Counted from the stretch's first letter, positions 26,801 through 34,858 are shown. The stretch is DNA of 64,000 nucleotides from CBDDLD01 sp965230605 (GCA_965230605.1 CBDDLD010000004.1:2852001-2916000); one strand, 5' to 3'. Program-made: numbers and translations. Notes: generated by a model not told the origin, from the sequence alone.

Positions 26801-27429
26801 CCTTCATTAGCGTAAGTGTTACTTACATCGGTTCCTGTAGCTGTATTGGTATCTCCAAAATCCCAATCGTAAGTGGCATTAGTTCCATCTACAGAAAAGG
26901 TAGCACTTCCAGTAAAGTCAACAGTTTCTCCAGGTAATATACTTACCACACCAGATATATTTGGTGCCGGATTAGTATTATCGATTGAAGCTGTTATATC
27001 CTGACAAGGAACAGCGCATAATATTTCCGCTGCCCATCCTGTTGTATTTCCAGAACCGTTCGATGTAAACTCAATGGTCAAGCAGCCAGTTGTGTTGGTG
27101 TCAGACGCAGAAATAGTACCTGGACTTAATACTCCGGAAAATGTTCCTAATACATTAGCTGTGTTATCATCACCATCATAGATGGTCATAATATCTGTAT
27201 TAAGCTGTGTGCTAAACGCTGTGAAATTTAGAATGATAAATTCATTGGCATTTTGTGGGCAAATTGTTATCGAAAAATTTTCATCATTGCCATAGTTTCC
27301 AAATTCACCTCCTGAATCAAAGAACATATCAGGTGCACACCTATTGAACGTCCCATCTTGCATAGAAATGTCCTGTCCATAGCCAAAAATGGGTAGAACT
27401 AAGAGGCATAAATAAAGTATCTTTTTCAT
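20848..27429 (-). CDS. Giant T9SS type-B sorted repeat adhesin
   Basis: The 2193-residue surface protein has in order: signal peptide (1-19), a CUB-like domain (about 25-140, FNRCAPDMFFDSGGEFG), a PKD domain (about 150-240, YDWDFGDTNTATG), a choice-of-anchor L domain (about 245-490, with MASEEYDGDQGGSFECTFSDAFA), an Ig-like domain (to 565), 14 repeats of about 98 residues (566-1944), two further Ig-like domains and a gliding-motility-associated C-terminal sorting domain (YFTPNGDGNHDRWNITG, from about 2105). The C-terminal domain directs export through T9SS and attachment via SprF. The partner SprF-type gene follows. The likely role is adhesion or gliding. The repeat region has higher G+C than the flanks. 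Confidence 0.93.
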   Translation of the reverse strand: MKKILYLCLLVLPIFGYGQDISMQDGTFNRCAPDMFFDSGGEFGNYGNDENFSITICPQNANEFIILNFTAFSTQLNTDIMTIYDGDDNTANVLGTFSGVLSPGTISASDTNTTGCLTIEFTSNGSGNTTGWAAEILCAVPCQDITASIDNTNPAPNISGVVSILPGETVDFTGSATFSVDGTNATYDWDFGDTNTATGTDVSNTYANEGTYTVTLTVTDDNPQGCTGTATITVFVLGPNVVIDQDTYTPEELIEEVLINSPCAEVSNIIWSTGISFATTEPNGIGYFISDGNSFPFRDGLILTSGDASEARGPNNNAMSAGSTTWPGDAELNAAVGITSNNASFIQFDFVPLADNISFDFLMASEEYDGDQGGSFECTFSDAFAFLLTDPGGNTTNLAVLPGTNTPILVTNIHPANSGCAAVNEQFFGGYTPQNGPPISFDGRTAVFTAQSTVIPGAQYTIKLVVADATDTALDSGVFLRAGSFDLGGDLGDDITIAAGTAECGGSSITLNTNAPAADHVWYFNGVEITGETSATLDVTQAGEYSVDVIFSGVCQASDSIIVEFRPNPIANTPPNLVVCDLDGTAEFILTDNDDDILGAQDPADFIISYHLTEQDAIDNVGALPTNYTNTSNPQTIYARIADNSQFCFETTSFELQFSSLDINNNITPLLECDDDIADGFTVFTLSDRDDEVIGANDPADVNVTYHLTAADADAGINPLPDNYTNISNPQTIFIRMELVATSTCYNVTTLDLEVLVNPVAIAPTPLEACDDDLDGETLFDLTIKDAEVIGAQIGVSVTYHPTQADAEAGTSTLPSNYTSDTAVIYVRLEDDVTGCFDTTTLQLIVNPLPTFVAITNYELCDANNPGDQTEVFDLTTKDVEIINGQVNVIITYFPTLADAQAGTNAIVGPYANTATPETIYVSLENTITGCRSISNFDLVVNPLPQFIVPTPLAVCDDGTPDGLTLIDLTIKIPEITGNNPDYGVTYYPTQADADAATNPLPGMYNNISNPETIFVRIQDINTGCYDTTTLDLIVEQAPIAFIPQPLRYCDPDNDGFGVFTLTDADNEITGGAAGLTVTYHETQANADNNVDAIDTSVPYNNIVANNQTLYARVESATIATDCATIIELELIVEPTPQIEDPTPLGECDDISADGFAQFDLTTKDAEILNGLDPLQYIVSYYETQANAEAGTNPILTPNAYTNTTAFNQTIWVRVEDISTVGGCFKITTLELIVHPLPVLVQPMPLELCDVNNPGDEQEAFTLEDANAEILNGQTGITLTYYETQLDADNGTNPIFSDYTNTSNPQTIYVRAVNDVTGCVNTITVTLRVNPIPSPEPNPTPIEVCDIDNDGFEVFNLEIRTLEIINGELDVVITYHETEADANNGVNAIPNPTAYTNIVPNNQMIYVRSENTLTGCYSLTTNTLELIVLPSPEVPTNIEDYVVCDTNADGFAQFDLTTKDAEILGTQDPANFTLTYHVTQADADSGNNPIINVGNYTNLSNPQTIYVRLVSNGNGCVTTGSFIIRVELPPTAVQPTPLELCDDLGESPGDEITEFDLTVKDNEITGGNPSWAVSYYETQADAQAGTNAIADPMAYTNTSVGGNPANPQTLYVVVTDTDTGCVDFTTLTIRVLPNPTPTPSDQLPELELCDDTNTGDGVEEFDLVNTDNLEVLILNGELGVTATYYEDPDDAEAGVNAIPDPTAYTNTTSPEQIIYVRVTNDITGCFTLVNFTIRVNPLPDVVAVTDFIACEVNNDGFYDFDLTTKDEEVLNGQDPGEFTVTYHETQADADNLMNALVSDYTNITNPQQIFVAITNNTTGCSISTQSFNLEVQEGAEANSDMVAILYQICDDNVEDDGDPSNDSAQFDLSTQDGFVLDGQDPASYTVSYYATLEDATLGVNPLPNLYENLTNPQVIYARVDNDTLDGTGADTSICFAVAELTLQVNPLPLFDLEDSYILCVDTNGTEVIDVPVLDTGLSEADYSFEWSFNGTVLPGETGSSLTPSQGGLYSVTVTNNATGCQSSDSAEVIESAPPSLVATVTTQAFSDPHVIEAVATGIGEYEYSLDGGPWQDSGIFTGVSAGEHVITARDRNGCGIATTEVLVIDYPLYFTPNGDGNHDRWNITGIDTQPSAKIYIFDRYGKLLKQLSPTGLGWNGTYNGNLMPSSDYWFTVLYNEPSTGERKEFKAHFTLKR
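21598..25734 (-). repeat. Fourteen tandem coding repeats of about 98 codons
   Basis: Residues 566-1944 of the adhesin consist of 14 diverged units with the consensus NPLP...PTPLELCDD...DGFxxFDLTTKDAEIL, VTYHETQADAxAGTNPI, YTNxxNPQTIYVRV and TGCxxxTTLELIV. Each unit contains one Cys after the start and one in the TGC motif. Nucleotide identity is high between some units: 23042-23088 and 23927-23973 agree at 44 of 47 bases. Confidence 0.9.
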
Positions 27430-27579
27430 AAAAAAATATGTATATCATTAAAATAAAGGGGCTTATTTTAACATATAACCGCATATTGGGCACGAAATTT
27501 AAGGATTTTATATGAAATCCATAGAGAATTTATTTACAAAACATCATTTATCCGATTAACGAATCCTATTTAGATTTCA

Positions 27580-27587
27580 TATTTTTG
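27580..27587 (+). promoter_or_regulatory. Possible -7 box for the nifU gene
   Basis: TATTTTTG matches TAnnTTTG and ends 17 bases before the TTG start of the NifU gene. No TTG -33 element was found at the expected distance. Confidence 0.35.
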
Positions 27588-27604
27588 CTAAAAATTAAAA
27601 GAAA

Positions 27605-28504
27605 TTGAAAAAAATAAGCATAGAGACAACCTCTAACCCGACTATTCTTAAGTTTGAATGTGATGCTTTTTTAACGCAACATAAGAGTTACGAATTTGGG
27701 AATATTGATGATGCTAAGCATTCGCCATTAGCACAACAACTTTTTTATTTACCTTTTGTAAAAAAGGTATACATTGCTTCAAATTTTGTTGCCATTGAAC
27801 GTTTTAACATTGTCGATTGGGACGATGTAAAACAAGAGGTAGCAGATCAAATTGAAGCTTATATTAATTCTAATGAACCTATCGTTAAGGAAGAGCAAGA
27901 GTCTATTGTAAAAACAGCAGTAACTGTTTATGCAGAAAGTACACCAAACCCAAGTGTTTTGAAGTTTGTATGTAATAAAATGCTTGTAGCCCAACTCAGC
28001 GAATTCTCATCCATTGATGAAGCTAAACATTCCCCTTTAGCTACAGAATTATTTAATTTCCCTTTTGTTAAAGCTGTCTTTATTGATAAGAATTATATCT
28101 CTATTACCAAATATGATGTCGCTAATTGGGATGACATCACATTACAATTGAGAGAGTTTATAAAATCATATGTAGAGTCTGGTAAGGCAATTATGACTGA
28201 AACTATCGCAGTCCAGAAATTAAATTCTGAAAAAGTAACTGAAGAACGTTTTGAAGCCCTAGATGACATATCAAAGCAAATTGTAAATATTATAGAGGAA
28301 TATGTAAAACCTGCTGTAGCAAGCGATGGTGGTAATATTGAGTTTAAATCTTTTGATGCATCAACTAAAAAAGTAGAGGTCTTACTACAAGGTGCATGTA
28401 GTGGTTGCCCGTCTTCAACTTTTACCTTAAAAAACGGCATTGAAAACATGTTAAAACAAATGCTTAATGATAATGCTATTGTTGTAGAAGCAATTAACAA
28501 TTAA
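27605..28504 (+). CDS. NifU family Fe-S scaffold protein with duplicated N-terminal domain
   Basis: The 299-residue protein has two Nfu N-terminal domains (about 1-92 and 103-190) of clearly common origin: TTSNPTILKFECDAFL / STPNPSVLKFVCNKML, DDAKHSPLAQQLF / DEAKHSPLATELF, and IVDWDDV / VANWDDI. Then comes a NifU C-terminal domain with the cluster-binding CSGCPSS motif near 258-264. It probably delivers Fe-S clusters to client enzymes. The start is TTG at 27605: an in-frame stop lies at 27596-27598 and no ATG occurs until well inside the second N domain. Confidence 0.93.
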   Translation: MKKISIETTSNPTILKFECDAFLTQHKSYEFGNIDDAKHSPLAQQLFYLPFVKKVYIASNFVAIERFNIVDWDDVKQEVADQIEAYINSNEPIVKEEQESIVKTAVTVYAESTPNPSVLKFVCNKMLVAQLSEFSSIDEAKHSPLATELFNFPFVKAVFIDKNYISITKYDVANWDDITLQLREFIKSYVESGKAIMTETIAVQKLNSEKVTEERFEALDDISKQIVNIIEEYVKPAVASDGGNIEFKSFDASTKKVEVLLQGACSGCPSSTFTLKNGIENMLKQMLNDNAIVVEAINN

Positions 28505-28542
28505 TATCAAATCTATTAACAATTAATTAAGGTCTTTTTCGT

Positions 28543-28550
28543 TATATTTG
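28543..28550 (+). promoter_or_regulatory. Possible -7 box upstream of the secreted protein gene
   Basis: TATATTTG matches TAnnTTTG but has no TTG at the right spacing and lies 100 bases before the start codon. A sigma-54-like sequence lies closer to the gene (28600-28616). Confidence 0.3.
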
Positions 28551-28599
28551 GTGACTTTTTGAAAGTTCAAACTAGTTTTACAATTTAAAATATAAGTAA

Positions 28600-28616
28600 T
28601 TGGCACAATTTTGGAT
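28600..28616 (+). promoter_or_regulatory. Possible sigma-54-like promoter
   Basis: TTGGCACA, a four-base spacer and TGGAT stand against TTGGCACG-N4-TTGCW. The -24 half is near perfect and the -12 half lacks the C of the GC pair. The distance to the preferred ATG at 28651 is 34 bases. A search for rpoN and similar sites in the genome would be needed to believe it. Confidence 0.25.
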
Positions 28617-28650
28617 GCCTGATATGATAACCTCAATAATCCATAATAAT

Positions 28651-29334
28651 ATGAAAAAGATGAAAAAAACCTTATTTGCATTCGCATTACTTTCTGCTCT
28701 AACCACTGTAGGTACTGCTCAAAATGTAAATGTAGACATAGCCACTGAAAGAGGGTTAATGTCCAAGAACGTAAGTAATAAAATTAATGCTGTTGGAACT
28801 CCATATGTAAATGAGAAGTATGAACCTCTTAAAATAAAAGGATTTGCTGATAAATTGTACAGTGGACGTTTTAATGCTTACAATGGAGAAATGGAAGTGA
28901 AGCTTAATGAAGGTAATATCATTGCCTTAGATGTTAAGGGTAACTATGAAGTTAATTTCGTTAACTCCAAAAAAATATACCGTACATTTTCTTATGAATC
29001 ATATACAGGGCTTTCTAGAAAAGGGTTCCTTGTTGTACTTGGTGAAAATGAAAAGTTTGCTCTTTTGAAAAAAGAGTGGATAAAATATTACGAAAAAGTA
29101 GAAGCTGCATCTTCATACCAACCAGACAAACCTGCAAAATTCAGAAGAGAGGATGACAGATATTATTTAAAATTAGGAAATGCTATTAAGCCTTTTCCAA
29201 GTAAAAAGAAAGATTTATTAAAAGCATATCCTAAACATGCTAAAAAAATAAAGTCATACATTAAGGAGCACAAACTTTCTACTAAGAAAGAAAAAGATCT
29301 CCTCAAAATTGCAGAATACGTTTCAACTTTATAA
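28651..29334 (+). CDS. Secreted protein of unknown function
   Basis: From ATG 28651 the product has 227 residues with a good signal peptide (MKKMKKTLFAFALLSALTTVGTAQ); ATG 28660 is equally possible. An upstream TTG at 28600 would add 17 residues that spoil the signal peptide. The mature part begins with a short beta-rich domain (SGRFNAYNGEMEVKLNEGNI, then RTFSYESYTGLSRKGFLVVL), and the last 80 residues are very Lys-rich and helical (FPSKKKDLLKAYPKHAKKIK). I do not recognise a known enzyme. It is a single gene closed by its own terminator. Confidence 0.75.
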   Translation: MKKMKKTLFAFALLSALTTVGTAQNVNVDIATERGLMSKNVSNKINAVGTPYVNEKYEPLKIKGFADKLYSGRFNAYNGEMEVKLNEGNIIALDVKGNYEVNFVNSKKIYRTFSYESYTGLSRKGFLVVLGENEKFALLKKEWIKYYEKVEAASSYQPDKPAKFRREDDRYYLKLGNAIKPFPSKKKDLLKAYPKHAKKIKSYIKEHKLSTKKEKDLLKIAEYVSTL

Positions 29335-29338
29335 ATTC

Positions 29339-29368
29339 AAAGCTCGATTAATTTAATCGAGCTTTTTT
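29339..29368 (+). terminator. Intrinsic terminator
   Basis: A perfect 12-bp stem (AAAGCTCGATTA 29339-29350 with 29354-29365) has a three-base loop and a T-run to 29368. It closes the secreted protein gene and separates it from mscS. Confidence 0.85.
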
Positions 29369-29389
29369 AATTAATACATCTTAAAACTT

Positions 29390-30202
29390 ATGGACACACA
29401 AAAATGGATTGACAAAGGCTATGACCTCATTGTGGAGTTTGGACCAAAACTTATAGCAGCTATTCTGATATGGATTATAGGTAGCTGGATCATTAAAGTA
29501 TTAATGAAAGGAGTAAAAAAGGCCATGCAAAGAAATGGCTATGAGGAAAGTTTGAAAAAATTTCTCGTAGACTTATTAAGATGGATATTAAAAATTGTAC
29601 TTATACTTGTTGTTCTTGGAACTGTAGGTATAGAAACCACATCGTTTGCTGCAATATTGGCTGCAGCTGGTCTAGCCATAGGAATGGCACTGCAGGGCTC
29701 ACTAGCTAATTTTGCCGGGGGTGCTTTAATAATGATCTTCAAACCTTTTAAAGTCGGTGACCTAATAGAAGCTCAAGGTGAGTTGGGTGTTGTAAAGGAA
29801 ATTCAAATTTTCACTACACAAATTAATACACCACAGAATAAACTAGTTATTATTCCTAACGGGGCGTTATCAAACGGAAACATTATAAACTATTCCGCTG
29901 AAGGTAAACTGAGGGTGGACCTCACAATTGGAGTGAGCTATGATGCTGATATTAAACAAACAAAAGATGTGTTAATGGAGGTCTTAAACGCTAACCCAAA
30001 AGTTTTAAATGACCCTGCACCGGGCGTGGATGTTTCAGAACTTGCAGATAGCTCGGTAAATTTCTCTGTGAGACCGTGGGCAAATGTAAGTGATTATTGG
30101 GATGTATACTTTGGTGTTACTGAGCAATGTAAATTAGCTCTTGATAAGGCAGGAATAGAGATTCCATATCCACATCAAGTAGAAATACAAAAGAAGGCTT
30201 AA
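29390..30202 (+). CDS. Mechanosensitive ion channel, MscS family
   Basis: This inner membrane channel opens under membrane tension to release solutes during hypo-osmotic shock. The 270 residues show three membrane segments (about 15-35, 62-82, 87-110) with the glycine/alanine-rich pore helix (AAAGLAIGMALQGSLANFAGG), then the beta domain (FKPFKVGDLIEAQGELGVVK) and the C-terminal alpha/beta domain. Length matches E. coli MscS. It ends five bases from the convergent tsaB. Confidence 0.95.
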   Translation: MDTQKWIDKGYDLIVEFGPKLIAAILIWIIGSWIIKVLMKGVKKAMQRNGYEESLKKFLVDLLRWILKIVLILVVLGTVGIETTSFAAILAAAGLAIGMALQGSLANFAGGALIMIFKPFKVGDLIEAQGELGVVKEIQIFTTQINTPQNKLVIIPNGALSNGNIINYSAEGKLRVDLTIGVSYDADIKQTKDVLMEVLNANPKVLNDPAPGVDVSELADSSVNFSVRPWANVSDYWDVYFGVTEQCKLALDKAGIEIPYPHQVEIQKKA

Positions 30203-30207
30203 AAGCT

Positions 30208-30876
30208 TTATTTAGGCTTTATAGCAACAAAATCTTTAAGATAATACGGTTCAAAATAGGCGACATCCTCAATGTCGCTTATTTTATTTTTATAGTGGGA
30301 GATAAAACGCATTTCGTTTGCAGACGGTAGTTTATTTTCAATGAAACGAGCATTCGGATGCTTAATGAGTGTTTTGGTTTTCTCTACACCATTTCCAATG
30401 AAATGCACCAAACTTTGATCTAGATATTTACTGAACGATTGTGTATCTAATATTTGAGCTTCAGTATCTCTGGTTTGCACATGGTCACTATTAAAAACTG
30501 CAGAATACACTTCCATCCTTCTTGCATCTAACATAGGCACTATATACCCTTCCACATCAGTTACTTGGTAGGCAAGACTATGTAAGGTTGGCACAGCAAT
30601 TAAAGGTTTACCCAAAGCATAACAAAGTCCTTTTGCAGTAGATACTCCGATTCTTAAACCCGTATATGAACCCGGCCCTTTACTAACGGCTACAGCATCT
30701 ATTTCTGCATTAGATATCTGTGCTTGTTCAAACACTTCCTTAATAAACACATGCAATGTTTCTGCATGTGAATAATTAGCACTATTATCTTCTTTTAAAA
30801 CCAAAGTCTCTCTATCATTTGACAGAGAGACCGAACAATTTGTTGTACTGGTTTCTATATTTAATATCATTGCCAT
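30208..30876 (-). CDS. tsaB: tRNA threonylcarbamoyladenosine biosynthesis protein TsaB
   Basis: TsaB is the regulatory partner of TsaD and TsaE in making t6A at position 37 of ANN-decoding tRNAs. The 222 residues begin MAMILNIETSTTNCSVSLS and contain SKGPGSYTGLRIGVSTAKGL, the family hallmark, near 67-86. It is the last gene of the exporter operon, nine bases after an adaptor gene. A start at Met3 (30870) cannot be excluded. Confidence 0.95.
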   Translation of the reverse strand: MAMILNIETSTTNCSVSLSNDRETLVLKEDNSANYSHAETLHVFIKEVFEQAQISNAEIDAVAVSKGPGSYTGLRIGVSTAKGLCYALGKPLIAVPTLHSLAYQVTDVEGYIVPMLDARRMEVYSAVFNSDHVQTRDTEAQILDTQSFSKYLDQSLVHFIGNGVEKTKTLIKHPNARFIENKLPSANEMRFISHYKNKISDIEDVAYFEPYYLKDFVAIKPK

Positions 30877-30885
30877 GAATTTGGC

Positions 30886-32199
30886 TTATTCTTCAGCTGT
30901 TTCTTCTTCTTTAGTTTTACTTCCTTTCCTCTTGACTTCTATAGCATCTCCAGGCTTCAATGTTTTAGAAACAACATTATAAGGCCCTGTAATAATTTCA
31001 TCGTTCTCTTGTAATCCAGAGGTGATCTCAATATTAGTATCGTCTTGAATTCCGGTTTTAACCACTCTTAATTTTGCCTTGCCATTATCATTAACAAAAA
31101 CACATTCGAATTTTTCCTCTTTCTTTATTTCATCATCATCACCCTCTACGTCACTTCGTTCTGCATATGATTTCTTGACAGAGCTTGTATCAGTTTTTAT
31201 TACTATAGCACTAATTGGCACAGACACTGCTTCTTCTCTCTTATTTGTAATAATATCAACCGTAGCAGTCATACCAGGTCTAAATGGTGAATATGATTCA
31301 GGTTTCCCTTCCGTAAGATCGCTGTAAGACTCTTCAATGATTCTTACCTTCACCTTAAAGTTTGTGACTTGGTCAGCAGCTAAAGTCCCTTCGGCAGAAT
31401 TGGCAATTTCAGTAACCACGCCTTTAAACTCTTTTTTAAGGTAAGCATCGACTTCGACAATTGTAGAATCGCCAATTTGTACTTTTACAATATCATTCTC
31501 ATTCACATCGACTTCTACTTCCATATTGCTTAAGTTAGCTACTCTCAAAATTTCTGTACCTGTCATTTGCTGTGTTCCTACCACACGTTCACCTAGCTCA
31601 ACACTAAGAAGTGATATGGTACCACTCATTGGTGCATAAATAGTAGTTCTGCTCAAATTATCTCTAGCCTCATTTACACTAGCTCCTGCGCTTTGCACAC
31701 TATAATATGCTGAATTTTTACCTGCTATAGCTGTCTCGTAAGCTGCTACAGAAGCATCCCATTCTGCCTTAGAAATAACACCTTTATCAAATAAGTTTTT
31801 ATTTCTCTCATAATCTAATGTCGCTTGTTTTAAAGTAGCCTCAGCTTGTTCTAATCCTGCTTTGACATTTTGATACGTGGCTTGAGATCTACTCAGAGCA
31901 GATTGAATTAAGTCTGGATTAACCCTAACTAAAAGGTCTCCTTTTTTAACTTGTTGACCTTCTTTAAAAGGTAATTCTATAATCTCCCCGGAAACTTCAC
32001 TAGATATTTTTACTTCAACTTCTGGTTGAATTTTTCCAGTTGCAGAAACTGTTTCAACAATTTCTTTAAGGGCAACTTTTTTCGTTGAAACTTGTTTGAA
32101 ATTTCCTTGTTTTCCGAACCATCCCATTTTGGCCCCTACAACCATTAGGATCAGAATTCCGATAACAACACCTATAATTATTTTAACTGTTTTACTCAT
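30886..32199 (-). CDS. Efflux periplasmic adaptor subunit (HlyD/MacA-like)
   Basis: The 437-residue protein has an N-terminal membrane anchor (about 5-25), a lipoyl/barrel-sandwich half (VKISSEVSGEIIELPFKEGQ), an alpha-helical hairpin (about 100-185) for docking to TolC, the second lipoyl half (TIYAPMSGTISLLSVELGE) and a beta-barrel domain. The C-terminal 60 residues are charged (GDDDEIKKEEKFE, KRKGSKTKEEETAEE). It links the inner membrane permeases to TolC. The TolC gene ends two bases upstream. It is the second adaptor in this operon. Confidence 0.92.
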   Translation of the reverse strand: MSKTVKIIIGVVIGILILMVVGAKMGWFGKQGNFKQVSTKKVALKEIVETVSATGKIQPEVEVKISSEVSGEIIELPFKEGQQVKKGDLLVRVNPDLIQSALSRSQATYQNVKAGLEQAEATLKQATLDYERNKNLFDKGVISKAEWDASVAAYETAIAGKNSAYYSVQSAGASVNEARDNLSRTTIYAPMSGTISLLSVELGERVVGTQQMTGTEILRVANLSNMEVEVDVNENDIVKVQIGDSTIVEVDAYLKKEFKGVVTEIANSAEGTLAADQVTNFKVKVRIIEESYSDLTEGKPESYSPFRPGMTATVDIITNKREEAVSVPISAIVIKTDTSSVKKSYAERSDVEGDDDEIKKEEKFECVFVNDNGKAKLRVVKTGIQDDTNIEITSGLQENDEIITGPYNVVSKTLKPGDAIEVKRKGSKTKEEETAEE

Positions 32200-32201
32200 G
32201 T

Positions 32202-33644
32202 CTAAAACTTTAGTTCAGTTGCTGGTACACCGAAGTATAACTCTAATACTTTTAATTTAAAGATATAATCAAATTTATCTAAATTCAATTGAATTAATGC
32301 GTTATCATAGCGCTGCTTCGCTTGGCTAAAATCGAAAGCATTTGTTATCCCAACGTCATAACGCTCTTTAGCATATGCATAGGCCAATTCTTGAGACTCT
32401 AGTGCTTTAGCAGAAGCCTCAAACTGTTTTAAAGCCCCCTTAGCATCTACATAAGCTTGATATACTGTAGACTCTAAATCTAATTTTGCTTGCTCTAATA
32501 GGTATTCCTGACGCATCAAGTTTACCTTATTTCTATTAACATTATTTCTTGTTGCAAAACCATTGAAAATTGGAACGCTTAATTGAACACCATAAGAGAT
32601 ACCATCATTGAGGTACAATTGCTCAAAAAACGGTAATGGTCCTGTTTCTATTAATGTCGTATTTGGTACGGTAGTCACTACAGCTTCCCCTGTGCCTTCA
32701 ACTACACCTATTTGTTGTGTAAGTGTTGGGTTATCCGGATCTACTACTTGTTGAAATCTAGTATTACCAGATTCTCTGGTATTATAATTAAAGAAACTTC
32801 CTAATGTTGGTAGGTATGATGCTCTTGCAATTTGAACATCTTTTTCTGCTAACTCAACATTTTTCTCAGCTATTCTTATTTCCGACCTGTTTTCTTCGGC
32901 AGCTGAAATAATTTCAGAGACATCTTTTGAAGAGATACCTTCATCTATGATTCTAAAATCTTCGTTGGCTATATCAAAGTTCTCATAGTCTTCAATAGTA
33001 AGAATTTGCGCTAAATTTATTAATGAAATTGTAACTGCATTCTCAGCCGCAACAATACGCTGTAATTCACTAGCATCAGTAGCTTTGATTTCTAGCAGGT
33101 CTCCTTGAGGTAATACGCCTGCATCTACCAGTTCTTGTGTACGTGCTATTTGTTCTTTTGTAACTGCATTTTGAGATTTTACAATAGTTAAGTTTTCCTT
33201 ATTAAGTAACACTTGTAAGTACCCATTGGCTACAAACAATGATATATCATCTTTCATTTTAGAAAGGTTATATTCGGCTGCCAATTTTTGAAGCTTTGCG
33301 CGTTGCATCTGACGTAAACGTCTCATCCCTTCAAAAATACTTAACCCTACAGTTACTCCATATGATGAGTTTCTCGTAGTTTGCGTTCTTAATAATCCTG
33401 TGGTAACATCTTGTGTTAAACCCGTATTCCATGAATTAGATGCAGATGCATTAAGTGAAGGTAAAAAGTTACCTAAGGCATCAGATTGAGATATGTCTGC
33501 TAACTCAGAATCTAATTCTGATTGTTTGATTGTGATGTTATTTTCCAGAGCATAAATGACACATTCTTTTAATGTCCATTTCTTTTGTTGTGCTTGAGAA
33601 AAAATTCCAAAAAGGAATATAACTAGTATGATTGATTTTTTCAT
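32202..33644 (-). CDS. TolC family outer membrane efflux protein
   Basis: The 480-residue protein has a signal peptide (to about SQAQ) and two homologous halves of long helices with conserved starts (LKECVIYALENNITIKQSEL; later ARASYLPTLGSFFNY) typical of outer membrane efflux proteins. The trimer forms the channel-tunnel through the outer membrane. It lies between the two adaptor genes in the same operon, so it should serve the MacB-type permeases encoded upstream. Confidence 0.93.
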   Translation of the reverse strand: MKKSIILVIFLFGIFSQAQQKKWTLKECVIYALENNITIKQSELDSELADISQSDALGNFLPSLNASASNSWNTGLTQDVTTGLLRTQTTRNSSYGVTVGLSIFEGMRRLRQMQRAKLQKLAAEYNLSKMKDDISLFVANGYLQVLLNKENLTIVKSQNAVTKEQIARTQELVDAGVLPQGDLLEIKATDASELQRIVAAENAVTISLINLAQILTIEDYENFDIANEDFRIIDEGISSKDVSEIISAAEENRSEIRIAEKNVELAEKDVQIARASYLPTLGSFFNYNTRESGNTRFQQVVDPDNPTLTQQIGVVEGTGEAVVTTVPNTTLIETGPLPFFEQLYLNDGISYGVQLSVPIFNGFATRNNVNRNKVNLMRQEYLLEQAKLDLESTVYQAYVDAKGALKQFEASAKALESQELAYAYAKERYDVGITNAFDFSQAKQRYDNALIQLNLDKFDYIFKLKVLELYFGVPATELKF

Positions 33645-33694
33645 AATTAAACTATATGTCTATGTACGGAATAAAGTGTTACAGAAAAATTAAA

Positions 33695-34858
33695 TTAATT
33701 GTTTCTAGCATATTGTGGAGGGCCTTGTAATTTGTTCCAAACCTTGATTTTATCAGTTTCAGAGATTCCACTTTTGACCTCAACAAAAATACCATTACTA
33801 ATACCTAATTCAATATCTCGTCTTTCAAACTTTTGATCTCCAACTTCAATTTCAACAAAAGGCTTTTTAGTTTTAGGATCATATTGTACCAGTGCTTCTT
33901 TTATAGCTAGCACACCTTCTGCTTTACCTAAAATAATTGATGCATTGGCACTTAATCCTGCTCTAATAAATGTAGAATCTATCTGTGCTAAAGAGCCTTT
34001 AATCTCAAATTGTATAGCGCCATTTTCTTCAACACCTTTAGGAGCAATATAATCTAATACAGCATCAAATTTTTCATTCTCAATAGCTCCGACAGTAATT
34101 TCTAATGGTAATCCTTCTTTAATTTTACCTACTTCGCTCTCATCTACTTTTCCTTCAAAGATCATCTTTTTTACATCTGCTAAAGACGCTATAGATGTTC
34201 CTTCATTAAAGTTGTTAGCTTCTATGACTTGATTTCCTTCCTTAACAGGCACATCTAAAACCATTCCGGATACCGTTGCTCTTACTTGAGTCTGAGCAAT
34301 ATTCCCTAGACCACTTGTAGTTCCTGTCTTTATAATATCATAATTTTGACGGGCAGAAGTAACATTTATTCTCGCCTGTTCTACACTTTGTTTTGCTTGT
34401 AAATAGGTATTGTTAATGGCATCAAAGTCATTAGCAGAAATGACACCTTTATCAAATAGTGCTTTTTGTCTATCGTAAATAGATTTTTGTGTCTTGTAAT
34501 TTATTTCAGCAGTTTGTAATGCGGTTTGATTAGATGCAATGTTATTCTTAGCACTGGTTAAAGACGACACGTTAGGAATTACTCTAATCTTGGCAATGAG
34601 ATCGCCAGCATTCACATACTCTCCGGCCTCTATATAGACCTCTTCAACAACACCTGAAATATTTGGCTTTATTAAAACTTCTTCTTTTGGCACAATACTT
34701 CCAGTTGCTACTGTTTTTACCACAATAGTCTCTTTTGAAGGTTCAGCGGTAGTATATGATATTGGATCTTCTTGATTCTTCTTCCACAGATAATATAATG
34801 CAGCTGAAAATGCAATTATGATTGCAATTAAAATAATGATGGTTTTGGTTCTTTTCAT
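33695..34858 (-). CDS. Efflux periplasmic adaptor subunit (HlyD/MacA-like)
   Basis: The 387-residue protein has an N-terminal membrane helix (TIIILIAIIIAFSAALYYLW), a lipoyl half (VLIKPNISGVVEEVYIEAGE), a coiled hairpin (SLTSAKNNIASNQTALQTAE onward), a second lipoyl half (VRATVSGMVLDVPVKEGNQV) and a barrel domain. It lies immediately downstream of the two permease genes and is probably their main adaptor. The 437-residue paralogue is further down the operon. Confidence 0.92.
   Translation of the reverse strand: MKRTKTIIILIAIIIAFSAALYYLWKKNQEDPISYTTAEPSKETIVVKTVATGSIVPKEEVLIKPNISGVVEEVYIEAGEYVNAGDLIAKIRVIPNVSSLTSAKNNIASNQTALQTAEINYKTQKSIYDRQKALFDKGVISANDFDAINNTYLQAKQSVEQARINVTSARQNYDIIKTGTTSGLGNIAQTQVRATVSGMVLDVPVKEGNQVIEANNFNEGTSIASLADVKKMIFEGKVDESEVGKIKEGLPLEITVGAIENEKFDAVLDYIAPKGVEENGAIQFEIKGSLAQIDSTFIRAGLSANASIILGKAEGVLAIKEALVQYDPKTKKPFVEIEVGDQKFERRDIELGISNGIFVEVKSGISETDKIKVWNKLQGPPQYARNN

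Noticed and set aside
27503..27520. Inverted repeat GGATTT / AAATCC in the divergent gap before the adhesin and nifU
   Set aside because: A six-base stem is too short to be called an operator or hairpin without conservation data.
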